Assembly (NCBI RefSeq): GCF_038023995.1 | Contig: NZ_CP150660.1 | Span: forward strand, 3,780,501 to 3,844,500 | Length of the DNA: 64,000 bases | DNA from: Polaribacter atrinae | GTDB taxonomy: Bacteria > Bacteroidota > Bacteroidia > Flavobacteriales > Flavobacteriaceae | Direction: 5' to 3' | Part shown: positions 11,061-20,113 of the stretch, piece by piece | Numbering within the stretch: the first letter of the stretch is position 1 | Layout: each line of letters starts with the position of its first letter | The notes under the pieces: model-generated | Database searches by the model: none | Seen by the model: the letters and a program-made list of their open reading frames with translations, nothing else | What the model was told of the DNA's origin: nothing | Made by a program: the position numbers and the translations under genes

Positions 11061-12218
11061 ATGAAAGAATCTAAAAAATTAGGAATAAATACTACTTGTG
11101 TTCATGTTGGAGAAGTAAAGGACGCACAATATAAAGGAGCGGTTTCTCCTATTTACACATCTACTTCTTATGCTTTTGATGGTGTTGATGTTAAACGTTA
11201 TCCGCGTTATTTTAACACACCAAATCAAGAAATGTTGCACAAGAAAATTGCTGCCTTAGAAAAAACAGAAGATGCTTTGATTTTTGGCTCTGGAATGGCA
11301 GCTATATCTGCAGCATTATTTGCTTTTTTACAAAAAGGAGATCATGTTGTAATACAACAAGTAATTTATGGAGGAACTTATAACTTTATAGTATCAGAAT
11401 TTGATAAATTCGGAATAGAATATTCTTTTACAGAATCTGATAAAGTAGAAGATTTTAAACCTTTGATTAAAGAAAATACGAAGGTTTTATATATAGAAAC
11501 GCCTTCTAATCCGTTATTAGGGATTACGGATATGAAAGCAATTGCTGCTTTGGCAAAAGAAAACGGAATTCTAACAATGATAGATAATACGTTTGCTTCG
11601 CCTATTAATCAAAATCCTATAGATTTTGGAATTGATATTATGCTACATTCTGCTACTAAATATATGGGTGGTCATTCAGACATTTCTGCAGGTGCCATTG
11701 CTGCAACTAAAGAACATATTGAGAAAATATGGAAAACGGCTATTAATTTTGGTGGAAATCTAAGTGATCAAACGGTTTGGTTACTAGAAAGAAGTTTAAA
11801 AACACTGAATTTACGTGTAAAAGAACAAACTAAAAACGCACAAAAAATGGCTGAGTTTTTAGAAAATAACGCTGATATTGATAGGGTTTATTATCCCGGA
11901 TTAAAAAGTCATCCTCAGTACGAATTGGCAAAGAAGCAGATGAAAGGTTTTGGAGCAATGATGTCTTTTGAGTTGTCTGAAGGAATTGATGCAATGAAAT
12001 TTCAGAATCATTTACAATTGATAAAACCGTCAATGAGTTTAGCAGGTTTAGAAAGTACAACGGTAAGTCCGGTGCAAACAACACATGCTTTATTAAGTGA
12101 AGAAGAACGTTTGGCAAGAGGAATTAAAGACGGTTTAATTCGTTTTTCTTTAGGTATAGAAGAAACAGAAGATTTAATAGAAGATATTTTACAAGCAATA
12201 AAAAAAGCAAAGAGTTAA
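11061..12218 (+). CDS. Trans-sulfuration PLP enzyme (cystathionine gamma-synthase/lyase type)
   Basis: A 385-aa fold-type I PLP enzyme of the Cys/Met metabolism family. Motifs are SPIYTSTSYAFD, the PLP-stacking loop SGMAAISAAL, METPSNPLLG-like YIETPSNPLLGITD, and the Schiff-base lysine in HSATKYMGGHSDISAG. Cystathionine gamma-synthase, gamma-lyase and methionine gamma-lyase cannot be separated by eye. No SAM riboswitch is evident in the 72-bp upstream region. A terminator follows directly. Confidence 0.85.
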   Translation: MKESKKLGINTTCVHVGEVKDAQYKGAVSPIYTSTSYAFDGVDVKRYPRYFNTPNQEMLHKKIAALEKTEDALIFGSGMAAISAALFAFLQKGDHVVIQQVIYGGTYNFIVSEFDKFGIEYSFTESDKVEDFKPLIKENTKVLYIETPSNPLLGITDMKAIAALAKENGILTMIDNTFASPINQNPIDFGIDIMLHSATKYMGGHSDISAGAIAATKEHIEKIWKTAINFGGNLSDQTVWLLERSLKTLNLRVKEQTKNAQKMAEFLENNADIDRVYYPGLKSHPQYELAKKQMKGFGAMMSFELSEGIDAMKFQNHLQLIKPSMSLAGLESTTVSPVQTTHALLSEEERLARGIKDGLIRFSLGIEETEDLIEDILQAIKKAKS

Positions 12219-12233
12219 AACTCTTTGCTTTTT
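12200..12233 (+). terminator. Intrinsic terminator after the PLP gene
   Basis: Stem AAGCAAAGAG/CTCTTTGCTT followed by a T-run. It overlaps the last codons and lies between convergent genes. Confidence 0.8.
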
Positions 12234-12255
12234 AAAGTGAATCTTTGTTAGACTC

Positions 12256-13866
12256 TTACATGTGCTCTAATTTGTGGTGTTCATCAATTAATGGCCCACC
12301 TTCTATAATTTGTTCTGATGCTTCATTTGCAAATTTCTCGAAGTTTAAGTGGAAGAAGTGTGCTAAGTGAATTGCTTTACTAATGTATGCACTTTTGTTT
12401 ATCCAAGTATTCATTGGGTTTAACATTTCTGTTGGTACATTAGGACAATATTTAGGCATAAATAATCCGAAAATTGGGTGTTGTTCAAATTCGATGTTGT
12501 CTAAACTTCCGTTTAAAATTTCAGTAATCATTGCTCTTGTATATTTTAATTTAATACGAGAACCAGTTCCGTAAGGACCTCCAGACCAACCTGTGTTAAT
12601 TAACCAAACATTTACACCAGCTTCAGTCATTTTTTTACTTAACATTTCAGCATATTTTGTTGGGTGTAATGGCATAAATGGTTCACCAAAACAAGCAGAG
12701 AATGATGGTACAGGTTCTGTGATTCCTGCTTCTGTTCCTGCTACTTTTGCAGTATAACCAGAGATAAAGTGGTATGCAGCTTGTCCTGGAGTTAATTTAG
12801 ATACCGGAGGCAATACACCAAAAGCATCAGCAGTTAAAAAGAAAATGTTTTTAGGGTTGCTTGCATAAGAAGGTTTTGCAATGTTGTCGATATGATAAAT
12901 AGGGTAACTTACACGTGTGTTTTGTGTAATTGTACTATCCATATAATCTACATCTCCATTTTCATCAAAAACTACATTTTCTAACAAAGCACCTGGCTTA
13001 ATAGCTCTAAAAATGTCTGGTTCTTTTTCTTCAGATAAGTCAATTACTTTTGCGTAACATCCACCTTCAAAGTTAAAGATATTGTTTTCTGCTGTCCAAC
13101 CATGTTCATCATCACCAATTAATTTTCTTTTAGGATCTGCAGATAAGGTAGTTTTTCCTGTTCCAGATAATCCAAAGAAAATAGCAGTATCACCATCTTC
13201 ACCAACATTTGCAGAACAGTGCATTGGTAATACATTTTTTTCTACTGGTAAAATTAAATTTAATGCAGAAAAAATACCTTTTTTCATCTCTCCTGTGTAA
13301 GCAGAACCACCAATTAAAGCAATTTTATCTGTAAAGTTAATGATAGAGAAGTTTCCTTGACGAATTCCGTATGCTTTAGGATCATCACAAACATAACCAG
13401 GAGCACATAAAATTAACCAATCTTCATCAAAATTTGCTAATTCTTCTTCAGAAGGTCTTAAAAACATATTATGTACAAAAGAACTAGACCAAGGGTATTC
13501 TGCTACAGTTCTAATATCTGTTTTGTAAGTTGGGTCTGCACACACATAACCGTCTCTTACGTATAATTCTCTGTTAGATAAGTAGTTTACTACGTTCGCT
13601 TTTAATTTATCGAAGTTTTCTTGAGAAACTGGTTTGTTGGTTTTTCCCCACCAAACTTTGTCTGCAGTATATTCATCTTTTACAATAAATCTATCTTGTG
13701 GAGATCTTCCTGTAAATTTACCAGTATTAATAGCTAAAGTTCCATTTTTGGTTTCTTTACCCATTCCTTTCTCAATAGTGATTTTTTGAAGCTCTTCTGG
13801 AGATAAATTCCATTTTACAGTTACGTTTTTAAGTCCGTAAGTTTCCATGTTTCTGTTGGTTTCCAT
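12256..13866 (-). CDS. pckA: Phosphoenolpyruvate carboxykinase (ATP)
   Basis: A 536-aa ATP-type PEPCK, the gluconeogenic enzyme converting oxaloacetate and ATP to PEP, ADP and CO2. The kinase-1a P-loop is GLSGTGKTTLSADP, preceded by MHCSANVGEDGDTAIFF (metal-binding His) and followed by IGDDEHGW. RFIVKDEYT and GWSGGPYGTGSRIKLKYTR are the substrate and adenine regions. A second Met lies seven codons downstream (METYGLKN), so the start is uncertain by six residues. The gene is divergent from bshB1. Confidence 0.95.
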   Translation of the reverse strand: METNRNMETYGLKNVTVKWNLSPEELQKITIEKGMGKETKNGTLAINTGKFTGRSPQDRFIVKDEYTADKVWWGKTNKPVSQENFDKLKANVVNYLSNRELYVRDGYVCADPTYKTDIRTVAEYPWSSSFVHNMFLRPSEEELANFDEDWLILCAPGYVCDDPKAYGIRQGNFSIINFTDKIALIGGSAYTGEMKKGIFSALNLILPVEKNVLPMHCSANVGEDGDTAIFFGLSGTGKTTLSADPKRKLIGDDEHGWTAENNIFNFEGGCYAKVIDLSEEKEPDIFRAIKPGALLENVVFDENGDVDYMDSTITQNTRVSYPIYHIDNIAKPSYASNPKNIFFLTADAFGVLPPVSKLTPGQAAYHFISGYTAKVAGTEAGITEPVPSFSACFGEPFMPLHPTKYAEMLSKKMTEAGVNVWLINTGWSGGPYGTGSRIKLKYTRAMITEILNGSLDNIEFEQHPIFGLFMPKYCPNVPTEMLNPMNTWINKSAYISKAIHLAHFFHLNFEKFANEASEQIIEGGPLIDEHHKLEHM

Positions 13867-14250
13867 AATTTAAGTTTATAGTTATTAATTAATGTGTATT
13901 ACAATTGCCAAATTATTGACGTTTATATTATTATTTTTTGATACTGTAAAATTACTCACATTATAGAGTTTGTTTTATGACATATATCATACCAGTACCC
14001 TACAGTTAATTTTTATGATAATCCTAACAAAAAGAAGCCAACTTTATATAAAGTTAAATACGAAAACGTAATAGAAATAATTTCTTATTAAGTTTCTTTA
14101 AAAATTGATTATTTTTGATGATTCATTTTATTGTTTTGTTATAGAATAATTAATAAAACGATGAATTTGTTGTCTATTTTTAGGGCAATGGAATGGTTTT
14201 TATAACAAAAACTGATAAAATATTAATTATCTTAAATAAGTACATTATAT
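13867..14250. other. Divergent intergenic region pckA-bshB1
   Basis: An AT-rich 384-bp stretch without a supported ORF. It must hold the promoters of pckA (minus) and bshB1 (plus). No exact TAnnTTTG element with convincing spacing was found for either. Confidence 0.5.
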
Positions 14251-14967
14251 ATGAAACTAGATATTTTGGCTTTTGGAGCCCATCCAGATGATGTGGAATT
14301 GGGTTGTGGAGCAACAATTGCAAAGGAAATTTCTTTAGGAAAAAAGGTAGGGATCGTAGATCTTACAAGAGGAGAATTGGGGACTAGAGGATCTGCTGAT
14401 TTACGAGATATTGAAGCCGCTAATGCAGCTAAAATTTTAGGGGTTTCTGTACGTGAAAATCTTGGTTTTTCTGATGCCTTTTTTACCAATGATAAAAAGC
14501 ATCAATTAGCTATTATTAAAATGATACGAAAGTACCAGCCAGAAATTGTGTTGTGTAATGCTGTTGATGATCGTCATATAGATCATCCAAAAGGAAGTCG
14601 TTTGGTTTCTGATGCCTGCTTTTTAAGTGGCTTATTAAAAATTGAAACAGAAATAGAAGGTGAGTTGCAAGAAAAATGGAGACCAAAACTTGTGTATCAT
14701 TATATACAGTGGAAAAATATAGAGCCAGACTTTGTAATAGACGTGACAGGTTTTATGGAAATTAAGAAGAAATCGGTGTTAGCATATACTTCTCAATTCT
14801 ATGATCCGACAAGTAATGAGCCAGAAACACCTATTACAAGCAAGAATTTTACAGATAGTGTAGAGTATAGAGCAAAAGATTTAGGAAGATTGATTGGTGT
14901 TGAATCTGCAGAAGGCTTTAATACAGAGCGTTACGTGGCTGTAGAAAATTTTAGTAAATTAATTTAA
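14251..14967 (+). CDS. bshB1: Bacillithiol biosynthesis deacetylase BshB1
   Basis: A 238-aa LmbE/PIG-L zinc deacetylase. The metal-binding motif is AHPDDVELGCG at the N-terminus, followed by the BshB1 hallmarks DLTRGELGTRGSADLRDIEA and DDRHIDHPKGSRL. BshB1 removes the acetyl group from GlcNAc-malate in bacillithiol synthesis, which many Bacteroidota use as their low-molecular-weight thiol. It is a single gene here and is followed by tRNA-His. Confidence 0.92.
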   Translation: MKLDILAFGAHPDDVELGCGATIAKEISLGKKVGIVDLTRGELGTRGSADLRDIEAANAAKILGVSVRENLGFSDAFFTNDKKHQLAIIKMIRKYQPEIVLCNAVDDRHIDHPKGSRLVSDACFLSGLLKIETEIEGELQEKWRPKLVYHYIQWKNIEPDFVIDVTGFMEIKKKSVLAYTSQFYDPTSNEPETPITSKNFTDSVEYRAKDLGRLIGVESAEGFNTERYVAVENFSKLI

Positions 14968-14998
14968 CTTTTTCTTTTTTTGTAATGTAAAAAAGATA

Positions 14999-15006
14999 TA
15001 TATTTG
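14999..15006 (+). promoter_or_regulatory. -7 box of tRNA-His (TATATTTG)
   Basis: An exact TAnnTTTG match 15 nt before the mature tRNA 5' end. Confidence 0.55.
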
Positions 15007-15021
15007 CAGCCGAAATTATAT

Positions 15022-15097
15022 GGTGGTTGTAGCTCAGTTGGTTAGAGTATCGGTTTGTGGTACCGAGTGTCGCGGGTTCGAGTCCCGTCTTCCACCC
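15022..15097 (+). tRNA. tRNA-His (GTG)
   Basis: A cloverleaf is visible: D-arm GTAGCTCAGTTGGTTAGAG, anticodon stem-loop CGGTTTGTGGTACCG with anticodon GTG, and T-arm CGCGGGTTCGAGTCCCG. The 5' extra G typical of tRNA-His is present. The last bases of the 3' end are set only to within one nucleotide. Confidence 0.95.
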
Positions 15098-15104
15098 AAA
15101 AAAC

Positions 15105-15134
15105 AAAGCTTCTTAGAAATAAGAAGCTTTTTTT
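15105..15134 (+). terminator. Terminator after tRNA-His
   Basis: Stem AAAGCTTCTTA/TAAGAAGCTTT with a GAAA loop and T-run, 8 nt after the tRNA. Confidence 0.85.
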
Positions 15135-15343
15135 GTGCCTAAACTTTTTTGTATAAGTGATCTCTAAAATAGCCGCGGTTGTCTAAAAAAAAATAAAAAC
15201 CAATTTTAAGCACCTTTATGTAGGCTTTTTATCATGCTTATTTATAATATGTTAAAAAGTCTTTAGCTATTATCCGTTTTCTCTTCTCTAAAGTAAAATA
15301 AAAGTTTATTTTTACGCAAATTTTACAACACAACAAATTTATA

Positions 15344-16297
15344 ATGAAAAAATACACATACACAGAAAAAAAAGACACACGTTCAGGTTTTGGAGATGGT
15401 TTAACAGAATTAGGTAGAACAAACCCAAACGTAGTTGCCTTATGTGCTGATTTAATTGGTTCTTTAAAAATGGATCAATTTATTGAAGAAAACCCTGAAA
15501 GATTTTTCCAAATAGGTATTGCAGAAGCAAATATGATAAGTATTGCTGCAGGATTAACAATTGGAGGTAAAATTCCTTTTACAGGTACATTTGCTAACTT
15601 TTCTACAGGTAGAGTGTATGACCAAATTCGTCAATCTGTGGCGTATTCAGGTAAGAACGTAAAAATTTGTGCATCTCACGCAGGAGTTACTTTAGGAGAA
15701 GATGGCGCAACACACCAAATATTAGAAGATATTGGTTTGATGAAAATGTTACCAGGAATGACTGTAATTAATACGTGTGATTACAACCAAACAAAAGCGG
15801 CTACAATTGCAATTGCAGATTTTGATGGACCTGTATATTTACGTTTTGGTCGTCCAAAAGTACCAGTATTTATGCCAACAGATGAAAAATTTGAAATAGG
15901 TAAAGGAATACAATTAACAGAAGGAACAGATGTAACTATTGTTGCAACAGGGCACTTAGTTTGGGAATCTTTACAAGCTGCTGAGCAATTAGAAGCAGAA
16001 GGAATCTCTGTAGAAGTAATAAATATACATACCATTAAACCTTTAGATGAAGACATTATATTAAAGTCTGTTGCTAAAACTGGTTGTATTGTTACTGCAG
16101 AAGAGCATAATAAATTAGGTGGTTTAGGAGAAAGTGTTGCTAGAACTTTAGCTTTAAACACACCAACACCTCAAGAATTTGTTGCTACAGATGATACTTT
16201 TGGAGAATCTGGAACACCAGAGCAATTAATGGCTAAATATGGTTTAGATGCTGCTGCAGTTGTAAAAGCTGTTAAAAAAGTAATTTCTAGAAAATAA
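15344..16297 (+). CDS. Transketolase, C-terminal half (split enzyme)
   Basis: A 317-aa protein equal to the C-terminal two domains of transketolase: the pyrimidine-binding domain (GIAEANMISIAAGLTIGG, GEDGATHQ) and the C-terminal domain (VATGHLVWESLQAAEQL, TAEEHNKLGGLGESVA). In Bacteroidota and many other bacteria the enzyme is split into an N-terminal (TPP phosphate-binding) and this subunit, usually encoded side by side. No N-terminal partner is adjacent here: tRNA-His and bshB1 lie upstream. A partner elsewhere in the genome is required for activity. Confidence 0.88.
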   Translation: MKKYTYTEKKDTRSGFGDGLTELGRTNPNVVALCADLIGSLKMDQFIEENPERFFQIGIAEANMISIAAGLTIGGKIPFTGTFANFSTGRVYDQIRQSVAYSGKNVKICASHAGVTLGEDGATHQILEDIGLMKMLPGMTVINTCDYNQTKAATIAIADFDGPVYLRFGRPKVPVFMPTDEKFEIGKGIQLTEGTDVTIVATGHLVWESLQAAEQLEAEGISVEVINIHTIKPLDEDIILKSVAKTGCIVTAEEHNKLGGLGESVARTLALNTPTPQEFVATDDTFGESGTPEQLMAKYGLDAAAVVKAVKKVISRK

Positions 16298-16343
16298 AAG
16301 CGTTAGTATTTTAAAGATCTTTAATAGTAACTTAAAATAATAA

Positions 16344-16949
16344 ATGATGAAAAAAGTAATTTTAATGTTTTGCTTAGCCTTTGGATTTACTCAATTATCA
16401 AATGCTCAGGTAGATTTTGGTTTAAAAGCAGGTGTAAACTATAATAATGCGGGAGAAGACTCTTTTAAAGAATCTTCAGCAGATATTGTAGATGGAGGAG
16501 CAGAGGCTAAGACTGGTTATCATGTAGGTTTGTGGTTTAGAGGAGATATACCTGTTTTAGGTGGTTTATATTTAAGACCAGAAATTGTTTATACACAAGT
16601 TAAAACAGAATTTGAATTACTAAGTGATTCAGATGATTATTCATTTAAGAAATTAGATGTACCTGTTTTAGTAGGTAAAAAATTCTTAGGATTTGCAAAT
16701 GTTTTTATTGGTCCTTCTTTTCAATATATTTTAGATGATGAAATTAGTTATAAAGAATTTACTTCTGATGAACTTGATAAATTTTCTGTAGGGCTTCAAA
16801 TGGGAGTAGGAGTAGAATTTGGTAATATAGGTGTTGATGTACGTTGGGAAAGAGGTTTGACTAACAATGAGGCTAATTTTGTTACAGATAATTTTACCGT
16901 AGATAATAGAACAAATCAAATAATATTTGGACTTTCTTTAAAGTTGTAA
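16344..16949 (+). CDS. Outer-membrane beta-barrel protein
   Basis: A 201-aa protein with a signal peptide (MKKVILMFCLAFGFTQLSNA) and alternating amphipathic strands: VDFGLKAGVNYNN, LYLRPEIVYTQVKTEF, VFIGPSFQYILDDE, a glycine-rich GVGVEFGNIGVDVRWERG, and the terminal FGLSLKL. This is the OMP_b-brl family of small porin-like proteins of Bacteroidota. The function is unknown. It follows the transketolase gene by 46 nt in the same direction and is closed by a terminator, so the two may be co-transcribed. Confidence 0.8.
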   Translation: MMKKVILMFCLAFGFTQLSNAQVDFGLKAGVNYNNAGEDSFKESSADIVDGGAEAKTGYHVGLWFRGDIPVLGGLYLRPEIVYTQVKTEFELLSDSDDYSFKKLDVPVLVGKKFLGFANVFIGPSFQYILDDEISYKEFTSDELDKFSVGLQMGVGVEFGNIGVDVRWERGLTNNEANFVTDNFTVDNRTNQIIFGLSLKL

Positions 16950-16970
16950 ATACACAAATTATTTAATATT

Positions 16971-17005
16971 AAAAAAGCTCTTGAAATTTTCAAGAGCTTT
17001 TTTTT
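16971..17005 (+). terminator. Intrinsic terminator
   Basis: Stem AAAGCTCTTGAAA/TTTCAAGAGCTTT with a long T-run, 21 nt after the barrel gene. Confidence 0.85.
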
Positions 17006-17298
17006 AGTATATAACACAATATTTTATATTCTCTTTTTTTTAGTTTAAAAGTACAGAAGCTTTCAATACATTAATCTTACCTTATATTTTTTATAGAGTT
17101 AAACAAGTTTGAATTCATTTAAGACACCTATTTCTTTTTTCTTTGTCATTTTTTAAGAAAACTTACATTTATATTTTATAAAACTAATTGATATGGGAAG
17201 TCTAAATCATTTTAAGGGTGTTTAGTTAAATGTTTTTCTTATAAATCAATGCTCAGAGTAATAACTGAATGTTCTCTTAAAGCGTTGTTTTATATCAA
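17006..17298. other. Non-coding AT-rich gap
   Basis: Nothing supported was found between the two facing terminators: no ORF with a plausible start, and no recognisable RNA. Confidence 0.4.
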
Positions 17299-17332
17299 AA
17301 AAAAAAGACCCTTAATTGCTTAAGGGCCTTTT
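17299..17332 (-). terminator. Terminator of the FKBP gene
   Basis: Stem CCCTTAA/TTAAGGG with a TTGC loop. On the minus strand it is followed by a long T-run. Confidence 0.8.
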
Positions 17333-17355
17333 AATATTTTTTAGATACTTTAACT

Positions 17356-18225
17356 TTAATTTATATCAGGATTTAGGTAATCTGCTAAAGTTGGATTATT
17401 AATTTCATCACTAAAATCATTTGCAGGGTTTCCATCATTATTTTTATCTTCATTAATGGTTAAAACACCATCACCATCGTCATCTTCATCAAAATAGTTA
17501 GGTACTCCATTTAAATCTGTGTCATCATCTCTAGGATCTCCATTACCATCAGGGTCTTCCATTATAGAAGGGATTCCGTCATTATCATGATCTGTGTCTT
17601 TTACAAAATCATATAAGTCAATATAGAAAAAGATACATTCGTTAGATAAAATATTACCACTTCCTATATTCCCGTAGGCTAAGCCAGAAGGAATGAATAA
17701 AATTCCCTTTCCTCCATTTTCATATGTAATAGGTCCATTGTCAGTAATATTGTCCCCACCTTTAAAATTGGTAAAACCATGAGACCAACCTCTAATAACG
17801 CCATTAAGTGTAAACCATTGTCCGTCATTGTAGTCAAAAACAGCACTAATGCTATCAGTTTTTACAATCCTTTGTCCGTAATATTTTACAAAAACAGAAT
17901 CCATTACGGTTGGGTTTCCTTTTTCTATTGTTGGAGTTCCTATGTTGTTTACATAATAATATAATGTATAATCAATATCATTTTCAGTAACATTCATAGA
18001 ACTTATGTTCTCGTAAAGAGGTGTTTGCCCAGAGATTATTGCTTTTACAGAATCTACTGTAGTATCAAAATAATGATTTTTTAAAAATTGAACTAAAGTA
18101 TCATTATCGATTAAAGCTTGTGCTTCATAATCAAAGTCATCTACTGCTGTAGAAGTTGTGTTACTACAAGAATATAGTATAATTGAAATAATTGCAAATG
18201 CAAAAATATTTTTTATTTTATTCAT
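17356..18225 (-). CDS. FKBP-type peptidyl-prolyl isomerase lipoprotein with calcium-binding repeats
   Basis: A 289-aa protein. The signal ends ILYSC, a lipobox, so it is anchored in the cell envelope. The middle (about residues 70-210) is an FKBP domain: DSVFVKYYGQ, FTLNGVIRGWSHGF, GKGILFIPSGLAYGN and CIFFYIDLYDF. The C-terminus is Asp/Asn-rich (DTDHDNDGIPS, DPDGNGDPRDDDTDLNG, DEDDDGDGVLTINED) like thrombospondin type-3 calcium-binding repeats. The role is probably folding of exported proteins; the Ca-binding tail is typical of Flavobacteriaceae lipoprotein FKBPs. Confidence 0.85.
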   Translation of the reverse strand: MNKIKNIFAFAIISIILYSCSNTTSTAVDDFDYEAQALIDNDTLVQFLKNHYFDTTVDSVKAIISGQTPLYENISSMNVTENDIDYTLYYYVNNIGTPTIEKGNPTVMDSVFVKYYGQRIVKTDSISAVFDYNDGQWFTLNGVIRGWSHGFTNFKGGDNITDNGPITYENGGKGILFIPSGLAYGNIGSGNILSNECIFFYIDLYDFVKDTDHDNDGIPSIMEDPDGNGDPRDDDTDLNGVPNYFDEDDDGDGVLTINEDKNNDGNPANDFSDEINNPTLADYLNPDIN

Positions 18226-18304
18226 TTAATCTTAAAATTAGAGCGTGCAATTTACCAATTTTATACCTTTGTAAAAAGATAAACGTTATATTTTAACTAT
18301 TTAT

Positions 18305-18685
18305 ATGAGAATTGATAAATATTTGTGGTGTATTAGGATTTTTAAAACAAGAAGTTTAGCATCTACAGCCTGTAAGAAAGGGCAAGTTAAGATAGATAAT
18401 AAAAGCTTAAAGCCTTCTAAAGAGGTATTTGGAGATGAATTGATTTTAGTAAGAAAAAATCAAATAAATTATCAAATAAAAGTTTTAGATTTACCGGAAA
18501 GTAGAGTTGGAGCTAAAATAGTAGATCTTTATAGAAAAGATGTTACACCTAAAGAGGAGTTTGAGAAAACAGATCTTTTAAAATATGCTAAAGATTACTA
18601 TAGAAAAAAGGGAACTGGTAGGCCAACAAAGAAAGATAGACGAGATATAGACGATTATCAAGACGATACAACAGAAGAAATATGA
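18305..18685 (+). CDS. S4-domain RNA-binding protein, Hsp15-like
   Basis: A 126-aa protein. The N-terminal S4 domain is MRIDKYLWCIRIFKTRSLASTACKKG followed by VKIDNKSLKPSKEV, then a basic C-terminal tail (GRPTKKDRRDIDDYQDD). Hsp15/HslR-type proteins bind 50S subunits that carry stalled peptidyl-tRNA. Its stop overlaps the start of the next gene (ATGA), so the two are translationally coupled. Confidence 0.85.
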   Translation: MRIDKYLWCIRIFKTRSLASTACKKGQVKIDNKSLKPSKEVFGDELILVRKNQINYQIKVLDLPESRVGAKIVDLYRKDVTPKEEFEKTDLLKYAKDYYRKKGTGRPTKKDRRDIDDYQDDTTEEI

Positions 18686-19185
18686 CAACATCAGGTAGCA
18701 TTATATTAAATCAATTGCAAATTTCTCAAAAAATAAGAAGGATTGCGTATCAGATTTATGAAACTAATAGTTCTGAAAAAGAAGTTGTACTAGCAGGAAT
18801 TGTTGGTAATGGCTTTATTTTTGCAGAAAAATTAATGGAAGTTTTACAAGAAATATCACCTTTAAAAGTAACTATTTGTAAGGTTAATATTGATAAAAAA
18901 AATCCTTTAAAACCAATTACCACTTCTTTAAATGTAGAAGATTATAAAAATAAGTCTTTAGTTTTAGTTGATGATGTTTTAAGTTCTGGAACTACACTAA
19001 TTTACGGAATTAAGCATTTTTTAGATGTGCCATTAAAGAGGTTTAAAACCGCTGTATTGGTAAATAGAAATCATAAGAAATACCCTGTAAAAGCAGATTT
19101 TAAAGGGATTTCTCTATCTACTTCTATAAAAGAACATATACAAGTAGAATTTTTTGCAAAAGAAGCAATTGCTTATTTAGCTTAA
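18682..19185 (+). CDS. PyrR-like phosphoribosyltransferase
   Basis: A 167-aa type I phosphoribosyltransferase. The PRPP loop is LVLVDDVLSSGTTLIYG, and VLAGIVGNGFIFAEKL is at the N-terminal side. The overall organisation resembles PyrR/uracil phosphoribosyltransferase-type proteins. It overlaps the S4 gene by 4 nt, so the two form an operon. The substrate is not determined. The 3' end overlaps convergent aroK by nine nucleotides. Confidence 0.8.
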   Translation: MTTSGSIILNQLQISQKIRRIAYQIYETNSSEKEVVLAGIVGNGFIFAEKLMEVLQEISPLKVTICKVNIDKKNPLKPITTSLNVEDYKNKSLVLVDDVLSSGTTLIYGIKHFLDVPLKRFKTAVLVNRNHKKYPVKADFKGISLSTSIKEHIQVEFFAKEAIAYLA

Positions 19186-19692
19186 TAAATGTTCTAATTC
19201 TTCTGCAACTTCTTTTTTAGATTTGTTGTCTATTTTTACAATAGTTTTTGCTTGTTCATAATAAGGACGTCTTTCAAAAAGATGTTTTGCTACAAATTCA
19301 GGAATTTGATCATCACCTAAAGAAGCTATTAATGGGCGCTTGCTTTTCTTTCTAATCAATCGCTCAATCATGGTTGCGGTACTACCTTGTAAATAGATAG
19401 AATTAGCATTTGCTGTTTTAATAACATCCATATTATTTGCATAACAAGGCGTTCCTCCACCTAAAGCAAGGATAAAACCTTTGTCTTTTTCTAGTATTTC
19501 TTTTAAATATTTGTTTTCTATCAACCTAAAATACACTTCTCCTTTGGTTTCAAAAATTTTAGAAATAGACATTTTTTCTTTTTCAATAATATAATCATCT
19601 AAGTCTAAAAACTTCATTGACAGCTTTTTAGAAAGTCGTTTGCCAATACTAGATTTTCCTGAAGCCATATAACCTAAAAGTACTATTTTCAT
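19177..19692 (-). CDS. aroK: Shikimate kinase
   Basis: A 171-aa P-loop kinase of normal AroK length, phosphorylating shikimate in the aromatic amino acid pathway. Walker A is GYMASGKSSIGKRL, the shikimate-binding Asp is in FLDLDDYI, and GGGTPCY and the lid RPLIASLG with a downstream Arg (LFERRPYYEQA) are all present. It starts 98 nt upstream of tRNA-Lys and is divergent from it. Confidence 0.92.
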   Translation of the reverse strand: MKIVLLGYMASGKSSIGKRLSKKLSMKFLDLDDYIIEKEKMSISKIFETKGEVYFRLIENKYLKEILEKDKGFILALGGGTPCYANNMDVIKTANANSIYLQGSTATMIERLIRKKSKRPLIASLGDDQIPEFVAKHLFERRPYYEQAKTIVKIDNKSKKEVAEELEHLLS

Positions 19693-19763
19693 TTATTTGT
19701 ATTTTTATGCAAATATCTATAAAAAAAAATCAATTTAATGCTAATTATTCCAATGTTTGATAG

Positions 19764-19771
19764 TATATTTG
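19764..19771 (+). promoter_or_regulatory. -7 box of the tRNA-Lys/tRNA-Leu region (TATATTTG)
   Basis: An exact TAnnTTTG match 18 nt upstream of tRNA-Lys. Confidence 0.55.
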
Positions 19772-19789
19772 CAACCGGTTTACAAAAAA

Positions 19790-19862
19790 GACCTGGTAGC
19801 TCAGTTGGTAGAGCATCTCCCTTTTAAGGAGAGGGTCCTGGGTTCGAGCCCCAGCCCGGTCA
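19790..19862 (+). tRNA. tRNA-Lys (TTT)
   Basis: A complete cloverleaf: acceptor GACCTGG/CCCGGTC, D-arm GCTCAGTTGGTAGAGC, anticodon arm CTCCCTTTTAAGGAG (anticodon TTT), T-arm CTGGGTTCGAGCCCCAG. CCA is not encoded. Confidence 0.97.
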
Positions 19863-19866
19863 CAAC

Positions 19867-19897
19867 AAAAATGTTAAGCAATATGCTTAACATTTTT
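19867..19897 (+). terminator. Hairpin between tRNA-Lys and tRNA-Leu
   Basis: A near-perfect stem AAATGTTAAGCA/TGCTTAACATTT with an ATA loop and T-run, 4 nt after tRNA-Lys. Confidence 0.75.
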
Positions 19898-19910
19898 GGT
19901 TTATACAAAT

Positions 19911-19994
19911 GCGCACGTGGCGAAATTGGTAGACGCGCAGCCTTGAGGGGGCTGTGTTCGCAAGAACGTGGAAGTTCGAATCTTCTCGTGCGCA
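19911..19994 (+). tRNA. tRNA-Leu (GAG)
   Basis: A class II tRNA: acceptor GCGCACG/CGTGCGC, anticodon arm CAGCC-TTGAGGG-GGCTG (anticodon GAG), long variable arm TGTTCGCAAGAACG, T-arm GAAGTTCGAATCTTC. A tyrosine recombinase gene starts 119 nt downstream, so its 3' end is a candidate attachment site. Confidence 0.96.
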
Positions 19995-20113
19995 CTTAGG
20001 TTCAAACATCTGTTTAACAGTGTTATTAGAGTTGTTTTTTATTTAAAAACAAAAAACAAAATGGCTCTAAAAAACAAATCGTACCAGTATTCGTACCAGT
20101 TTCAAATCATCGT

